The notes: generated by a model not told the origin, from the letters alone. DNA of 64,000 nucleotides from Levilactobacillus namurensis (GCF_032197885.1 NZ_CP134159.1:2610725-2674724), one strand, 5' to 3'; positions 1 to 10,228 are shown, counted from the stretch's first letter. A program made the numbers and translations.

Positions 1-44
1 TCACGTTCATTATCGGCACCATTAAAAAATTCTCTAATTTTCAT
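1..44 (-). CDS. possible 5' end of a CDS running off the window
   Basis: An ATG at 44-42 opens a minus-strand frame reading MKIREFFNGADNER to the edge of the window. A purine-rich GAAGAAGAGA lies directly upstream. A second ATG farther upstream, with an AGAAGG site, gives only a nine-codon peptide that overlaps this start. Fourteen codons are too few to name a family, so the coding call is tentative; it could also be a remnant. Confidence 0.3.
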   Translation of the reverse strand, partial: MKIREFFNGADNER

Positions 45-77
45 TCTCTTCTTCAACACTCATACCTTCTTTCCATA

Positions 78-106
78 TTGACAACTACTTTGGAAAGAGG
101 CAAAAT
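78..106 (+). promoter_or_regulatory. candidate rpiA promoter
   Basis: A perfect -35 TTGACA (78-83) is followed after 17 bp by CAAAAT (101-106), a 4/6 match to the -10 consensus. It points at rpiA but lies about 215 bp upstream of its start, so a nearer promoter cannot be excluded. Confidence 0.4.
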
Positions 107-321
107 CAAAGTGTTCAATCCTCTCATTAGAATTATGATTGTCAACTAAGTCATTATCCCCAATAGGCTTAGTTCCACTTAGTTGACTAACATGACAATT
201 CATTCGAATAGATCTCCCAATCTTCTTCGAAGCTATGGATGCGGGGAATCATTCCTCAGTTGACCCCCACTTTTTCTGGTGGAGGATTGAACTTTCACTA
301 CTAAACTGAGGAGATTTTATT

Positions 322-1008
322 ATGAATCAAAACGAACTAAAAGCGTTGGTCGGTAAGGAAGCCGTTAAACACGTTCAAGATGGTATGACCTTAGGAATCG
401 GAACAGGCTCAACAGTCCGTTACATGATTGATGCTCTGGGACAAAGAGTCGCTAAAGAAGGACTTAAAATTGTTGGTGTGGCAACCTCCGATCGTTCTGC
501 TCAGCAAGCAGAATCCCTGGGTATCCAAATTAAGCAATTGGATGACGTCGATCATCTTGATTTAACAATCGATGGTGCCGATGAAATCGACTCTAACTTC
601 CAAGGAATCAAGGGTGGCGGTGCAGCTCATTTATGGGAAAAAATCGTAGCCATTAATTCTCGAAAAAACATGTGGATTGTCGACGAAAGTAAGATGGTTG
701 AACACTTAGGTAAGTTCCCATTACCTTTAGAAGTTATCCCATTCGGTTCCACTCACGTTTTACAAAAGTTAGATAAAATGGGGCTTCACCCTGCCTTCCG
801 CTTAACACCAGATGGTCATCACGTTTTAACGGATTCTAAAAATTATATTATTGACCTTCATCTTGGCCGCATTGACCATCCTCAACAACTTGCACAAACC
901 TTAAATGGTATCGTAGGTATTGTAGAGCACGGGTTATTTTTAAACATCGTCAATACCGTTATTGTCGGTCATCAAGACGGCCCCGAGGTTCTGCACGCCC
1001 GAGACTAA
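322..1008 (+). CDS. rpiA: ribose-5-phosphate isomerase A
   Basis: A 228-residue RpiA, the usual family length, interconverting ribose-5-phosphate and ribulose-5-phosphate in the cytosol. The phosphate-binding GTGST lies at residues 27-31. The catalytic DGADE motif (D84, D87), K97 of KGGG and E106 match the acidic and lysine residues of the Escherichia coli enzyme with an offset of three. The arginine that usually precedes the EK pair is Trp105. The ATG has a CTGAGGAG site nine bases upstream. It stands alone on the plus strand, convergent with a PTS/transketolase operon whose products use the same pentose phosphates, which suggests one catabolic module. Codon use and base composition are A/T-richer than in the genes to the right. 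Confidence 0.95.
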   Translation: MNQNELKALVGKEAVKHVQDGMTLGIGTGSTVRYMIDALGQRVAKEGLKIVGVATSDRSAQQAESLGIQIKQLDDVDHLDLTIDGADEIDSNFQGIKGGGAAHLWEKIVAINSRKNMWIVDESKMVEHLGKFPLPLEVIPFGSTHVLQKLDKMGLHPAFRLTPDGHHVLTDSKNYIIDLHLGRIDHPQQLAQTLNGIVGIVEHGLFLNIVNTVIVGHQDGPEVLHARD

Positions 1009-1034
1009 TCATAATTAGTTGAAAAATTTAACAC

Positions 1035-1080
1035 AAAGTCCGCAAACATGCGTCAATTAACGCTAATTTGCGGACTTTTT
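1035..1080 (+). terminator. rpiA terminator
   Basis: AAAGTCCGCAAA (1035-1046) pairs with TTTGCGGACTTT (1067-1078) and runs into a T tract. The loop is 20 nt. Confidence 0.85.
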
Positions 1081-1109
1081 AGTATTCCGTGCTTCCCATA
1101 TACCGGTTA

Positions 1110-3152
1110 TTATTGATTACTCGTTTTTTCAATAACATTCAAAATATCCTCCGGCGTTGAACATTGTGTTAACTGCGTATACAAGGTTTTATCTTGGAGT
1201 AATGTTAGTAATTGGCTTAACGCATGCACATGGGAATCTCTATCGATTGGTGCCAATCCTAAAATTATTTTTAAAGGACGCACTTCTGACTGTGCAATTA
1301 AATCAACCGGCTGTTTAAGCAATAACAATGACATTGATAGCGTATTAGCACCATCCTCTGGCGTAGCATGCGCTAACATTACGCCATCCTTAACAACCAT
1401 ATACGGTCCTTTATCATCTGTAATATCAATAATACTTTTTACATATCCTGGTTCAATTGACCCATCTTCTGACAGGGGGGCCAACGCTGCGGTAACTGCT
1501 CGTTGCCAATTATCAAAACGATTGACAACCTGAATATGATTTAAGGGTAATAATTCCATTAATGATGGGCGCACCGTTTCAACTGTTTCTGGCTTTTTTT
1601 CAAAATAATCAGCTAGGCTATTCGATAGCCCACTAAAATCGTCAACTCGAGCATAATCTGTAATTATATCCAAAACTGCATGCACTGTCCTGGTTTCTTT
1701 AGATAAGCCAACGAGGCCTAAACTTTGTAAAGTATGATCAAGTCGTTGAAAATCTGTCTGACTCGGTATGGCCCGAACCGCCAACATTGGAACACTTAAA
1801 TGTTCTTGAATCTTAGTAGTTGTTAATACTAGTTTGGGCCGATTACGTGATAAATTATATTCACGAAACTCGTACAAACTAATTGGCTGAGAGAAACGTA
1901 CTCCGGGGTAACGGGAGACTAGTTGCTGAAACAAAAGCAAACTAGTCCCTATCCCACTGGTACAAACTAAGACTACATCTGGCTGTTGCTTAGAAGACAT
2001 CCACTCCGGAGAGATTCGTTTTACTTCCCCGCCAAAATAAACCACAATCAATGCCAATTCATCACTAGATACGGGTACCCCCATAAACTTTTCAAATGGT
2101 TTTAAAGCATATTTAGTGAGATTCATAAGATAACTGTATTCTACTCTCACGCTATCCAAGGTATTATTATGATACTGAATATTGTATTTAATACGGTAAT
2201 ATGTTGAATATAAATGCGTGGTTAACGCTTCTAGAAACGGCTTCGTCACAATATCAACACCAGAAACGGAACTAAACCTTCGAGCAATTTTTTTAGTGAT
2301 TTCTAACAATTGCTTAGCAATAGTCCCTCCTGGATTGACGTGTTGAAGCTGTCCTGCTAATAAGAGTTTTCGTAAGCTACCAATTTCTGAGGAATTAACA
2401 GTAACGTACGTAGTTAACAATTTTTGGGTCCCTACTGCCACATCATCCATTGGAAATTCATTTTCTTGATGAAGATATTTTTTATGATGCTTTAAACGGT
2501 CAATTAACCAGGAAATATAGAGAATAAGGGTCTGTGCAGCATCTCCACTATAATAATTTCCAATCGACACTTGAAAATCAATAATCCGTTGTTTAATACT
2601 TTTAACTAGAGGGAGCTTACCGGTTTCCTCAAGGATAATAGGATCTCTCTGTTCTAAATATTGATAAACCCACCTTCTCTGAGATAATTCACTCCCTACG
2701 AGCTCTTTGCCGTGACTCGTATTAACAATTTCAGTATCTAATGGCAGATTCTCGCCCAGCTCTTTAAAATCTTTGATAATTGTTTTCTTTGAAACATGTA
2801 GTTTGTTGGCTAATTTATTCAGAGATAAATGGTCTTCACGCTGTATCAACAGCCAAACCAAAACGTGCCGCCGATCACCAACGCTCAGTTCGGGATACGC
2901 ATCTTTCTGTATGTACTTTTGTAATTCATCAATAGTCGGTTGCGTTAAGAAATAACCTCCCCGTGGTAAATGCTGAGTACTATCTAATCCCATCTCTTGC
3001 AGCGTCACATTTAATTGCTTAAGCCAGTAAAAAACGCTTCGCCGAGAAATGCCCAATGTTGCTTGTAGATCAGACACTGTTTTATACTTTTTTCCGTCCA
3101 ACAACGTAGTGGCTATTAAATTAACTTTCCCCTTTTCGCTAATATTCAACAC
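1110..3152 (-). CDS. PRD-domain PTS-dependent transcriptional activator (MtlR/LicR type)
   Basis: About 680 residues with the order expected of PTS-controlled activators: N-terminal winged HTH plus Mga-like HTH (roughly 1-150), two PRD domains (about 175-395), a GatB-like EIIB domain with its cysteine in VVLVCTSGIGTS, and a C-terminal EIIA domain with the phospho-histidine in LAHATPEDGA. Such proteins are controlled by phosphorylation from EI/HPr and their cognate EII. The frame extends to a TTG at 3194, but a GAGG site eight bases before GTG at 3152 makes this internal start more likely. It is the last gene of the operon that begins at the EIIA gene (9277), so it probably activates that promoter. 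Orthology to a named regulator was not established. Confidence 0.85.
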   Translation of the reverse strand: MLNISEKGKVNLIATTLLDGKKYKTVSDLQATLGISRRSVFYWLKQLNVTLQEMGLDSTQHLPRGGYFLTQPTIDELQKYIQKDAYPELSVGDRRHVLVWLLIQREDHLSLNKLANKLHVSKKTIIKDFKELGENLPLDTEIVNTSHGKELVGSELSQRRWVYQYLEQRDPIILEETGKLPLVKSIKQRIIDFQVSIGNYYSGDAAQTLILYISWLIDRLKHHKKYLHQENEFPMDDVAVGTQKLLTTYVTVNSSEIGSLRKLLLAGQLQHVNPGGTIAKQLLEITKKIARRFSSVSGVDIVTKPFLEALTTHLYSTYYRIKYNIQYHNNTLDSVRVEYSYLMNLTKYALKPFEKFMGVPVSSDELALIVVYFGGEVKRISPEWMSSKQQPDVVLVCTSGIGTSLLLFQQLVSRYPGVRFSQPISLYEFREYNLSRNRPKLVLTTTKIQEHLSVPMLAVRAIPSQTDFQRLDHTLQSLGLVGLSKETRTVHAVLDIITDYARVDDFSGLSNSLADYFEKKPETVETVRPSLMELLPLNHIQVVNRFDNWQRAVTAALAPLSEDGSIEPGYVKSIIDITDDKGPYMVVKDGVMLAHATPEDGANTLSMSLLLLKQPVDLIAQSEVRPLKIILGLAPIDRDSHVHALSQLLTLLQDKTLYTQLTQCSTPEDILNVIEKTSNQ

Positions 3153-3317
3153 TCTAATTACCTCACCAACTATAGTAGTATCATTACCCACCAAGTTTTT
3201 AATACTAAGAATTTATCTAAGAAACGACCAAACGCATGATTAACCATCCAGATGGCAATCATGCGATTTAATCGTTCTTTGTTACTTCTAGTGGAAAATT
3301 TCTCTAAATCCAGAAAA

Positions 3318-5042
3318 CTAAATGTTTACTTTTTGCTCAACTAATTGTTTTACTTCAGCATTCGTCTTGCAATTTTCCAAGATTTCAGGCAAAAGTTTCT
3401 TCAAGTCAGCCACATTCAAGTGCTTCATTTGACTACGAACTCGTAAAATTGAAGTAGCACTCATCGAATACTCATCCAATCCCATAGCCATTAATAACGG
3501 AACAGCAACTTTATCACCTGCCATTTCACCACACATTGCAGCAGTTTTTCCTTCTTTGTGTGCGGCAGAAATAACGCGATTTATCATCCGCAATAATGCT
3601 GGGTTGTACGGTTGATATAAGTATGAAACTCGATCGTTTCCACGATCAGCAGCAAAGGTATATTGAATCAGGTCATTGGTCCCAATGCTAAAGAAATCGA
3701 CTTCCTTAGCAAATTGGTCGGCAAAAGCTGCGGTTGCTGGAATTTCAACCATAATACCTAATTTAATATCATCTGCTACTGCAGTACCCTGATCAATCAA
3801 TTTTTGCTTTTCTTCGGTAAAAATTTGCTTAGCCGATTGAAATTCATCAAGGGTTGCAATCATTGGAAACATAATTCGCAATTGCCCATAGTGTGATGCT
3901 CGAAGTAGAGCCCGCAACTGTGTTCTGAAGATCTCTTGGCGATCCAAGGAGATTCGAATAGCCCGATACCCTAAGAAGGGATTCATTTCTTCCGGTAGTG
4001 GTAAGTAAGGCAAATGTTTGTCTCCACCGATATCCATCGTTCGAATAACCACCGGCTTCCCCTTCATGGCCTCTAGAACCCGCTTGTAGGCTTCAAACTG
4101 AGCGTCCTCCGTAGGCAATTCATCACTATTCATGTACAAGAATTCCGTCCGGAACAGTCCAACGGCTTCAGCACCAGCTGACGTTGCCGCTGTCACATCA
4201 TTCGGCGTTCCAATGTTGGCAGCTACTTCAAAGTGCTGACCATCCGCCGAAACGCTCGGTTGATTCCTAAGCTTTCGCCACTCAGCACGTTCTTGCTCAA
4301 AATGCTGTGCTTCAGCGGCATACTGTTGCTGCTCTTGGTCATCAGGGGCAACAACCGCAAAACCGTCTAATCCATTAAGAATAACTTCATCATCATTTTT
4401 CACAACTTGAGTTGCCTTCTCAGAACCTACAACCGCTGGGATTTCCAATGTCCGGGACATAATCGCTGAATGGCTCGTTCGACCACCCAAATCTACTAAA
4501 AAGCCCTTAACGTATTTTCGATTCATTTGCGCTGTATCAGAAGGGGTCAAATCATGTGCAACTACAATGACCGGCTCATGAATTAAAGCAGGGTTAGGTA
4601 ACGGTTTGTTTAACAAATGACTAAGTACTCGCTTAGAAACATCTTTAACGTCCGTCGCCCGTTCTTGCATGTAAGGATTATCTTCCATTGCTTGCAATGT
4701 CTTCGCAAAATTATCCGTGACTTCAAACAAGGCTTCTTCTGCATTAATCTTTTTCTGCTTAATGGTATCAGTAATTTGTGAAACCATCTCCGGATCAGCC
4801 AGAATTGCCAGATGAGCATCAAAGATTTCAGCTTCCTTTTTGCCTAAACTCTTTTCTGCACTGTCTCGAATGGCCTGTACATCATTCGAGGATGCCTGTA
4901 ATGCCCGCTTAACTCGGGTAATTTCATGCTCAGTATCATCAACTGTCTTCTTTTCAAAAGTTAAATCCGGTTGCACTAAACGATAAGCCTTAGCAATGCC
5001 AATGCCATCGCTAGCCGCAATTCCCGTAATTCTCTCTGACAT
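3318..5042 (-). CDS. ptsI: phosphoenolpyruvate-protein phosphotransferase (PTS enzyme I)
   Basis: Full-length EI (574 residues) that takes phosphate from PEP and passes it to HPr. The phosphorylatable histidine sits in [12 protein letters not shown], the PEP-binding barrel shows [10 protein letters not shown], and the C-terminal active cysteine lies in CGEMAGD. The ATG follows GAGGTGAG. Unusually it is not beside ptsH: it lies 24 bp downstream of transketolase inside a sugar-PTS operon. It may be a second, substrate-dedicated EI, or the only EI of this genome; the window cannot decide. Transcription is presumably shared with the EII genes. Confidence 0.93.
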   Translation of the reverse strand: MSERITGIAASDGIGIAKAYRLVQPDLTFEKKTVDDTEHEITRVKRALQASSNDVQAIRDSAEKSLGKKEAEIFDAHLAILADPEMVSQITDTIKQKKINAEEALFEVTDNFAKTLQAMEDNPYMQERATDVKDVSKRVLSHLLNKPLPNPALIHEPVIVVAHDLTPSDTAQMNRKYVKGFLVDLGGRTSHSAIMSRTLEIPAVVGSEKATQVVKNDDEVILNGLDGFAVVAPDDQEQQQYAAEAQHFEQERAEWRKLRNQPSVSADGQHFEVAANIGTPNDVTAATSAGAEAVGLFRTEFLYMNSDELPTEDAQFEAYKRVLEAMKGKPVVIRTMDIGGDKHLPYLPLPEEMNPFLGYRAIRISLDRQEIFRTQLRALLRASHYGQLRIMFPMIATLDEFQSAKQIFTEEKQKLIDQGTAVADDIKLGIMVEIPATAAFADQFAKEVDFFSIGTNDLIQYTFAADRGNDRVSYLYQPYNPALLRMINRVISAAHKEGKTAAMCGEMAGDKVAVPLLMAMGLDEYSMSATSILRVRSQMKHLNVADLKKLLPEILENCKTNAEVKQLVEQKVNI

Positions 5043-5066
5043 ACTATTTACTCACCTCAAACCGAC

Positions 5067-7091
5067 TTATTCATTTCTCTTCCAGAGTTCCTCATACTTA
5101 GCAACCACATTATCTACAGTGAAGCCAAAGTGTTTGATGACTTCTGGACCTTTACCACTTGCTCCAAACGTATCAATTCCCATATTTACGCCATTAAGGC
5201 CGGTATATTTTGCCCAACCAAATGTGCTGTCCATTTCCAAAGAGATACGCTTATCCACTTGTGGTGGTAAAACAGAATCTTTGTATTCTTGACTTTGGGC
5301 ATCAAATAACTCGAAGCTAGGCATCGACACAACCGATAAATCATATTGTTTTTCACGTAAAGCCTTTTGCGCATCAATAGCCAATTGGACCTCAGATCCG
5401 CTAGCAATCAAGATACCATCTGGTGCTTGACTCTTAGCCGGCGAAACAACATAACCACCACGCAAAACATTTTCCGGCTTCGTCTGATCAAGAAGTGGTA
5501 ACCCTTGACGGGATAAAACAAGGACCGTTGGCTTGTCAGTCGTCTCGGCAATCGTTTGCCATGCTCCCAACGTTTCGTGAGCATCCGCCGGCCGAATAAC
5601 ATTCAAATTTGGAATTGACCGCACCCCTGCTAACTGCTCAATCGGCTCATGGGTTGGCCCATCCTCACCTACAGCAACAGTGTCATGGGTGAAGATATAA
5701 GTAACTGGGAGCTTTTGCAATGCAGATAACCGAATAGCTCCCTTCATGTAGTCGGAAAACGTGAAGAATGTACTTCCAAATACACGAGAACCACCATGTA
5801 ACGTAATCCCATTTAATGCGGCAGCTTCACCAAATTCACGAACACCGAACCATAAATTATCGTTTTCAGGTGTCTCCGGAGAGAAACGACCTGCGCCTTT
5901 TAATTGGGTCTTATTACTGGATGATAAATCAGCTGCACCGCCCCAGAAATTAGGGTTGTACTTAGAAATTTCTTGTAACAGTGCCGAACTCGTTACCCGC
6001 GTTGCAACAGCTTCACCAATCTTCTGATCAGGTAACTTAACCTGACTCATATCCAGCTTAGGACCAATTTCTTGCGTAAAGTGTTCAGCCAGTTCAGGTT
6101 CATGACGCTGATACTCGTTATACATTTCCTGCCAAGCGTGTTGAGCATCTTCACCACGTCTCTCAATTCCTTGCTTAAATTGTGCATAGGCATCTTGTTG
6201 AACTGCAAACGGTGTTTGCGTCCAATTAAAGAATTCCTTAGTCTTCTTTAAATTATCTGCCCCCAACGCTGCTCCATGAACAGCATTAGTCCCGGCTTGT
6301 GGTGACCCATACCCAATTTGGGTTTTAATTTCAATAATCGTAGGTTGACTGGAATGTTTTGCCCGATTAATAGCCGCATTAATATCGTCCAAATCTTCAC
6401 CATCTTCAACCCGAAGATAATTCCAACCAGCACCTTGAAAGCGTAATTTTTCGCTCTCGATTGAACCATTGCTCAACGGGCCATCCAACGTTATGTCATT
6501 GGAATCGTACAAAACAATGAGCTTGTTTAGCTTTTCCTTAGCAGCAATGTTAATGGCTTCTTGACTGATACCTTCCATCAAGTCACCATCACCAACAAGA
6601 GAGTAAGTCCAGTGATCAATTAATGAATACTTAGAAGTATTGTACTTTGCAGCTAAATGCTTTTCCGCTAAAGCCATTCCTACGGCCATTCCAATCCCTT
6701 GGCCTAGGGGGCCCGTTGTCGCATCAACACCCGGAGTATGCCCAAATTCAGGATGCCCTGGCGTCAACGATCCTAACTGACGGAACTGTTTCAAATCGTC
6801 CAAGCTTACAGCATAGCCACTCATGTGCAGTAAGCTATACAATAATGCTGACCCATGTCCAGCAGACAAGACAAAGCGATCACGGTTAATCCAGTTGGGA
6901 CGACTTGGGTTCGTGTTCATATGGTAGTTCCACAGAACATAGGCCATTGGCGCTGCATCGAGACACAATCCCGGATGGCCAGACTTAGCTTTTTCAATTG
7001 CATCAATGCTCAACATACGCAACGTATTTACTGCTAATTCATCTTTATCATCAAAGGTAACTTGTCCATCAGTTGTTTCATAATTGATCAT
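5067..7091 (-). CDS. tkt: transketolase
   Basis: A full-length 674-residue transketolase, a thiamine-diphosphate enzyme moving two-carbon units between xylulose-5-phosphate and ribose-5-phosphate or erythrose-4-phosphate. The TPP-binding GDGDLMEGISQEA is in the N-terminal half, the pyrimidine-domain signature HDTVAVGEDGPTHEP in the middle, and a C-terminal transketolase domain follows. The start is fixed by AGGAGGAATT upstream of ATG 7091. It lies between the EIIC gene (39 bp upstream) and ptsI (24 bp downstream). With rpiA next door, it suggests that the PTS substrate enters the pentose-phosphate pool. Confidence 0.95.
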   Translation of the reverse strand: MINYETTDGQVTFDDKDELAVNTLRMLSIDAIEKAKSGHPGLCLDAAPMAYVLWNYHMNTNPSRPNWINRDRFVLSAGHGSALLYSLLHMSGYAVSLDDLKQFRQLGSLTPGHPEFGHTPGVDATTGPLGQGIGMAVGMALAEKHLAAKYNTSKYSLIDHWTYSLVGDGDLMEGISQEAINIAAKEKLNKLIVLYDSNDITLDGPLSNGSIESEKLRFQGAGWNYLRVEDGEDLDDINAAINRAKHSSQPTIIEIKTQIGYGSPQAGTNAVHGAALGADNLKKTKEFFNWTQTPFAVQQDAYAQFKQGIERRGEDAQHAWQEMYNEYQRHEPELAEHFTQEIGPKLDMSQVKLPDQKIGEAVATRVTSSALLQEISKYNPNFWGGAADLSSSNKTQLKGAGRFSPETPENDNLWFGVREFGEAAALNGITLHGGSRVFGSTFFTFSDYMKGAIRLSALQKLPVTYIFTHDTVAVGEDGPTHEPIEQLAGVRSIPNLNVIRPADAHETLGAWQTIAETTDKPTVLVLSRQGLPLLDQTKPENVLRGGYVVSPAKSQAPDGILIASGSEVQLAIDAQKALREKQYDLSVVSMPSFELFDAQSQEYKDSVLPPQVDKRISLEMDSTFGWAKYTGLNGVNMGIDTFGASGKGPEVIKHFGFTVDNVVAKYEELWKRNE

Positions 7092-7130
7092 TAATAATTC
7101 CTCCTGATGTAAATTTAACTATATCTAAAC

Positions 7131-8498
7131 TTAGTCCTTCGTAGCTTCAACCTCATGATTCTTCTTTAAGAAGAATGACCAAATGATAACGATAACAACA
7201 AAGGCAATAATTCCGCTAATTACAGCAACCTGTCCAAATGAACCTAACTTACCAAGTAAGATACCAGGTACCAGGTAGTCGGTATCGGCAAACGTTGAAG
7301 CAGCGAGCTTCAAGTTCCCCAAGACTGGCAGAATAAAGAGTGGTAACCAGCTAATCAGCAAACTGTTGACTGCTGATCCAATCACAGCACCCCGACGACC
7401 ACCAGTAGCGTTCCCATAGATTCCGGCGGCACCACCACAGAAGAAGTGACCTACAACCCCTGGAATAATAACGGTCGTCTTCAAACCAATCATAACGAAC
7501 ATGCTTAAAGTCCCGACGATGAAACTAACGAAGAAACCAATCAACAGAGCATTCTTGCCATAAGGGAAAATGATTGGAACATCCAACGCTGGTTTAGCAT
7601 TTGGAACCAGTTTCGTAGCGATTCCTTGAAAGGCTGGCACAATTTCACCTAAGATCATTCGAACACCTGCCAAGACAACATAGAAGCCGGCAGCAATGGT
7701 CCCAGCCTGAGTAATCGCGTAAACTAAGAAGTTAGTTCCATCACTCAATTTTGTTTCAATAAAATGTGGCCCCGTAATAATCGCTAATGCTAAGTAAACA
7801 ATGGACATAACTAACGTGATGGAAACCGTTGAATCTCGTAGAAAACTCAAGCCCTTAGGGAACTTAACATCTTCAGTAGAATGCTTAACATTCCCAAACC
7901 ACTTGCCCATCAAACCAGCCGTGGCGTAGCCAATGTTACCGGTATGCCCCATGGCAACGGCATCGCCACCCGTAATCTTACGCATGAATGGCTGGCAAAG
8001 GGCTGGTGTAATCGTTAACAAAGTTCCTTCAAACAAACCGCCCAATAAGATAGTCATGAAGTTAGCCTTCATACCAGTGGAAATTAAAATGACGGCAGTT
8101 AAGCAAGAAACGTACAACATCGCTTGACCCGTTAAGAAAATGTACTTAAAGTTCGTAAAGCGGGCTAATAAGACGTTAACAATCATCCCTACGAACATGA
8201 TTAAAGCAGTCGTGGTCCCATATTGCTGCAAAGCAATCGCCACAACGGCTTCGTTGGAGGGAACAACCCCTTGAACGTGCAAAGCAAACTTGAACATTGA
8301 AGCAAATGGCGCCAAGGCGCCCTGTAAAATTCCAGAACCACCAATTAAAACTAAGAATCCAACAAAGGTTTTAACCGTACCTTCCAGCGTCTTAGTACCT
8401 GGCTTCTTTTGTAATGCCAGGCCTAGACAAGCAATTAACCCAACTAGTAGCGCTGGTGTACTAACAACTGATACGATAAAATTAATAACAGCTTGCAT
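7131..8498 (-). CDS. PTS EIIC component, L-ascorbate (UlaA/SgaT) family
   Basis: A 455-residue polytopic membrane protein of the ascorbate-type EIIC family, with about ten to twelve hydrophobic segments. Family-typical stretches include GHTGNIGYA and the glycine-rich VGHFFCGGAAGIYGN. It would translocate a sugar acid or pentose/pentitol-like substrate while it is phosphorylated by the neighbouring EIIB. The ATG has GGAGG six bases upstream, and the gene follows EIIB by 30 bp. None of the known ascorbate-catabolic enzymes (UlaG lactonase, UlaD, UlaE, UlaF) lies beside it, so ascorbate as substrate is doubtful. The transketolase and rpiA context favours a pentose-type compound; this is inference. 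Confidence 0.88.
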   Translation of the reverse strand: MQAVINFIVSVVSTPALLVGLIACLGLALQKKPGTKTLEGTVKTFVGFLVLIGGSGILQGALAPFASMFKFALHVQGVVPSNEAVVAIALQQYGTTTALIMFVGMIVNVLLARFTNFKYIFLTGQAMLYVSCLTAVILISTGMKANFMTILLGGLFEGTLLTITPALCQPFMRKITGGDAVAMGHTGNIGYATAGLMGKWFGNVKHSTEDVKFPKGLSFLRDSTVSITLVMSIVYLALAIITGPHFIETKLSDGTNFLVYAITQAGTIAAGFYVVLAGVRMILGEIVPAFQGIATKLVPNAKPALDVPIIFPYGKNALLIGFFVSFIVGTLSMFVMIGLKTTVIIPGVVGHFFCGGAAGIYGNATGGRRGAVIGSAVNSLLISWLPLFILPVLGNLKLAASTFADTDYLVPGILLGKLGSFGQVAVISGIIAFVVIVIIWSFFLKKNHEVEATKD

Positions 8499-8528
8499 GA
8501 TTTTTCCTCCACAATTTATAAGTACTAA

Positions 8529-8828
8529 CTAATCGTGCTTGATACTTTCTTTATCAAGTAAGGCGTTAAGCTTTTCCCGGAGTTCTTTTTTGTCAATAAT
8601 GCTATCTAAAACATAAACTCGTTCTTGCGGTAAATCCGAAGCCTGATCAGCCAAATCACTGCCTAAGAAGAAGTAGTCCGCTGCACTAGAGTTCAAACCA
8701 CCCGTATCAAAGTGGGTAACTTCGATATCATCAGTGTTAACGTTTTCATCTTTGAGAACAGCGTCAATATTCATTTGAATCATAAATGATGAACCTAAAC
8801 CAGATTGACAAACCGCTGCAATTTTCAT
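8529..8828 (-). CDS. PTS EIIB component, ascorbate family
   Basis: A small 99-residue cytosolic EIIB of the lactose/ascorbate type. The P-loop MKIAAVCQSGLGSS holds the phosphorylatable Cys7. It accepts phosphate from EIIA and gives it to the substrate in EIIC. Its ATG overlaps the stop codon of the EIIA gene in TAATG, which indicates translational coupling. Confidence 0.9.
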   Translation of the reverse strand: MKIAAVCQSGLGSSFMIQMNIDAVLKDENVNTDDIEVTHFDTGGLNSSAADYFFLGSDLADQASDLPQERVYVLDSIIDKKELREKLNALLDKESIKHD

Positions 8829-9277
8829 TATTCTTGCACTCCTTTAAATTCATTGACTAAATCATCAACAGATTCTGCATTTTCCAACCGCTTCAAGCGC
8901 TGATCATCTTGTAAGATGGTTGCCAATTCCTGAAGTGCTTTTAAATGCTTCGTATTGTCACTTGCGGCTAAAACAAAAAACAATGTAATTGGATGATCAT
9001 CACTTACTAAATTAATAGCGGGTGTAACCTTCATAAGCGCCATTCCCATTTCATTTACACCCTTTTCAGGACGTGAATGAGCTAATGCAATATGGGGGCC
9101 AATATTAATAAAGGGACCATTTTTCTCAACAACATCAATCATTGAATCAACATAGGACTCTTCAACCTTACCAGCCTCCAACAATGGGGATGCAGCTTGT
9201 CGAATCGCTTCCTTCCAATTAAAATTTGTATTATTCTGAATCTGAATTGTATCTTTTGTTAATAGGCTTGCTAACAT
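8828..9277 (-). CDS. PTS EIIA component (fructose/mannitol-ascorbate EIIA-2 fold)
   Basis: A 149-residue EIIA-2 domain protein, first gene of the operon. The active histidine is in ALAHSRPEKGVN, the usual HxRP signature, and the length is typical of a free-standing EIIA. A GGGAGG site lies just upstream of ATG 9277. It relays phosphate from HPr to the EIIB encoded immediately downstream and is homologous to the C-terminal domain of the operon's own PRD regulator. Confidence 0.9.
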   Translation of the reverse strand: MLASLLTKDTIQIQNNTNFNWKEAIRQAASPLLEAGKVEESYVDSMIDVVEKNGPFINIGPHIALAHSRPEKGVNEMGMALMKVTPAINLVSDDHPITLFFVLAASDNTKHLKALQELATILQDDQRLKRLENAESVDDLVNEFKGVQE

Positions 9278-9305
9278 AACTACGACCTCCCAATCGACAG
9301 TTATT

Positions 9306-9334
9306 ATTCTAGAGGCACCAGAAAACGGTTACAA
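9306..9334 (-). promoter_or_regulatory. PTS operon promoter with overlapping cre site
   Basis: On the minus strand TTGTAA (9334-9329), a 17-bp spacer and TAGAAT (9311-9306) form a good vegetative promoter. A cre-like 14-mer, TGTAACCGTTTTCT (9333-9320), covers the -35 box and deviates from the CcpA consensus TGWNANCGNTNWCA only in its last base. Carbon catabolite repression is the simple prediction. Confidence 0.65.
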
Positions 9335-9476
9335 GACGACCTAGTGCACCCTTGTCACGTGCAAAAACTTCACTAGCTCATTAATTCACTAAGCATCCCG
9401 CTATTCCTCCAAAAAAACGCTTAAATTAAAATATAAAAGGCACCCTCAATAATCTGAAGATACCCATTTCTAAATT

Positions 9477-9941
9477 TTATTTGTAAGGGTAATTTCTAAC
9501 CTTAGACGTCTTACCGCTAAACTTATAATAGGTGGCATGCCCAGTTACCTTAGACCCGGACTCATCAAAGTAATCAACTTTTAACGTTTTTTTGGTCTTG
9601 TGCATGTATGCTAAATAAGCTGGGGATTCACCGCCCATCGGCACGTAACGCCCCGCCAGGACAAAATCATGCTTACTAAGATTGCTGTGCGCTAGCCGGT
9701 ACACCAACGCATGATCCGTTTGGGCATCATAATCTTCACTGATTTGACTTCCCGTGATATGTAAGGTTCGAAAATTCCAATAATATTTGTGGTGCCCAAA
9801 ATACGTTTTGTGCATCTTGGTGCGGTAGTAGCCGCGAATGGCTCTGGGCGTTCCGTCGTAAACTTTAGCCGCGTTCGCTGATACGGAGGAAACACTCACG
9901 ACAGCTACCGGGATCAACAGTCCTAAAAGAAACTTCTTCAT
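9477..9941 (-). CDS. small secreted protein of unknown function
   Basis: 154 residues starting MKKFLLGLLIPVAVV, a typical Sec signal peptide with likely cleavage after an Ala-rich ANA at about residue 24. The mature part is basic and rich in Tyr, His and Lys, with no cysteine and no cell-wall anchor motif seen. It resembles the short secreted proteins common in lactobacilli, but no domain was recognised. An AGGAG site precedes the ATG. It has its own 190-bp upstream gap from the PTS operon and is probably monocistronic. Confidence 0.7.
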   Translation of the reverse strand: MKKFLLGLLIPVAVVSVSSVSANAAKVYDGTPRAIRGYYRTKMHKTYFGHHKYYWNFRTLHITGSQISEDYDAQTDHALVYRLAHSNLSKHDFVLAGRYVPMGGESPAYLAYMHKTKKTLKVDYFDESGSKVTGHATYYKFSGKTSKVRNYPYK

Positions 9942-10228
9942 GGTCTAAACAGCTCCTGTCTTTAATAATTCGCTAGTTTTAGCTACACCTATTTTACGTC
10001 CAGACTAATGGCAGTTGCGACGGGCATCTTCAGGTGTTAATGACCGCTTTTATTATTAATAACAAATTTAATTATTGATTATTCGGTATCACCTCCTAAT
10101 TTTTCCTCCCCTTTCCCGCTGTTTCCACGTTCCACCAAAATTTTATATAAATATTTTTATATAAAGTCCTACCATATAGCCACCCCAAATCTCGTCCAGT
10201 CCATCACCCCCCAACCTAATTTCCCCTG
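9942..10228. other. intergenic region, no gene seen
   Basis: A/T- and pyrimidine-rich spacer between the secreted protein and the first T-box promoter. It contains the palindromic TTTATATAAATATTTTTATA near 10141-10165. No open frame with a ribosome binding site was found. Confidence 0.5.
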
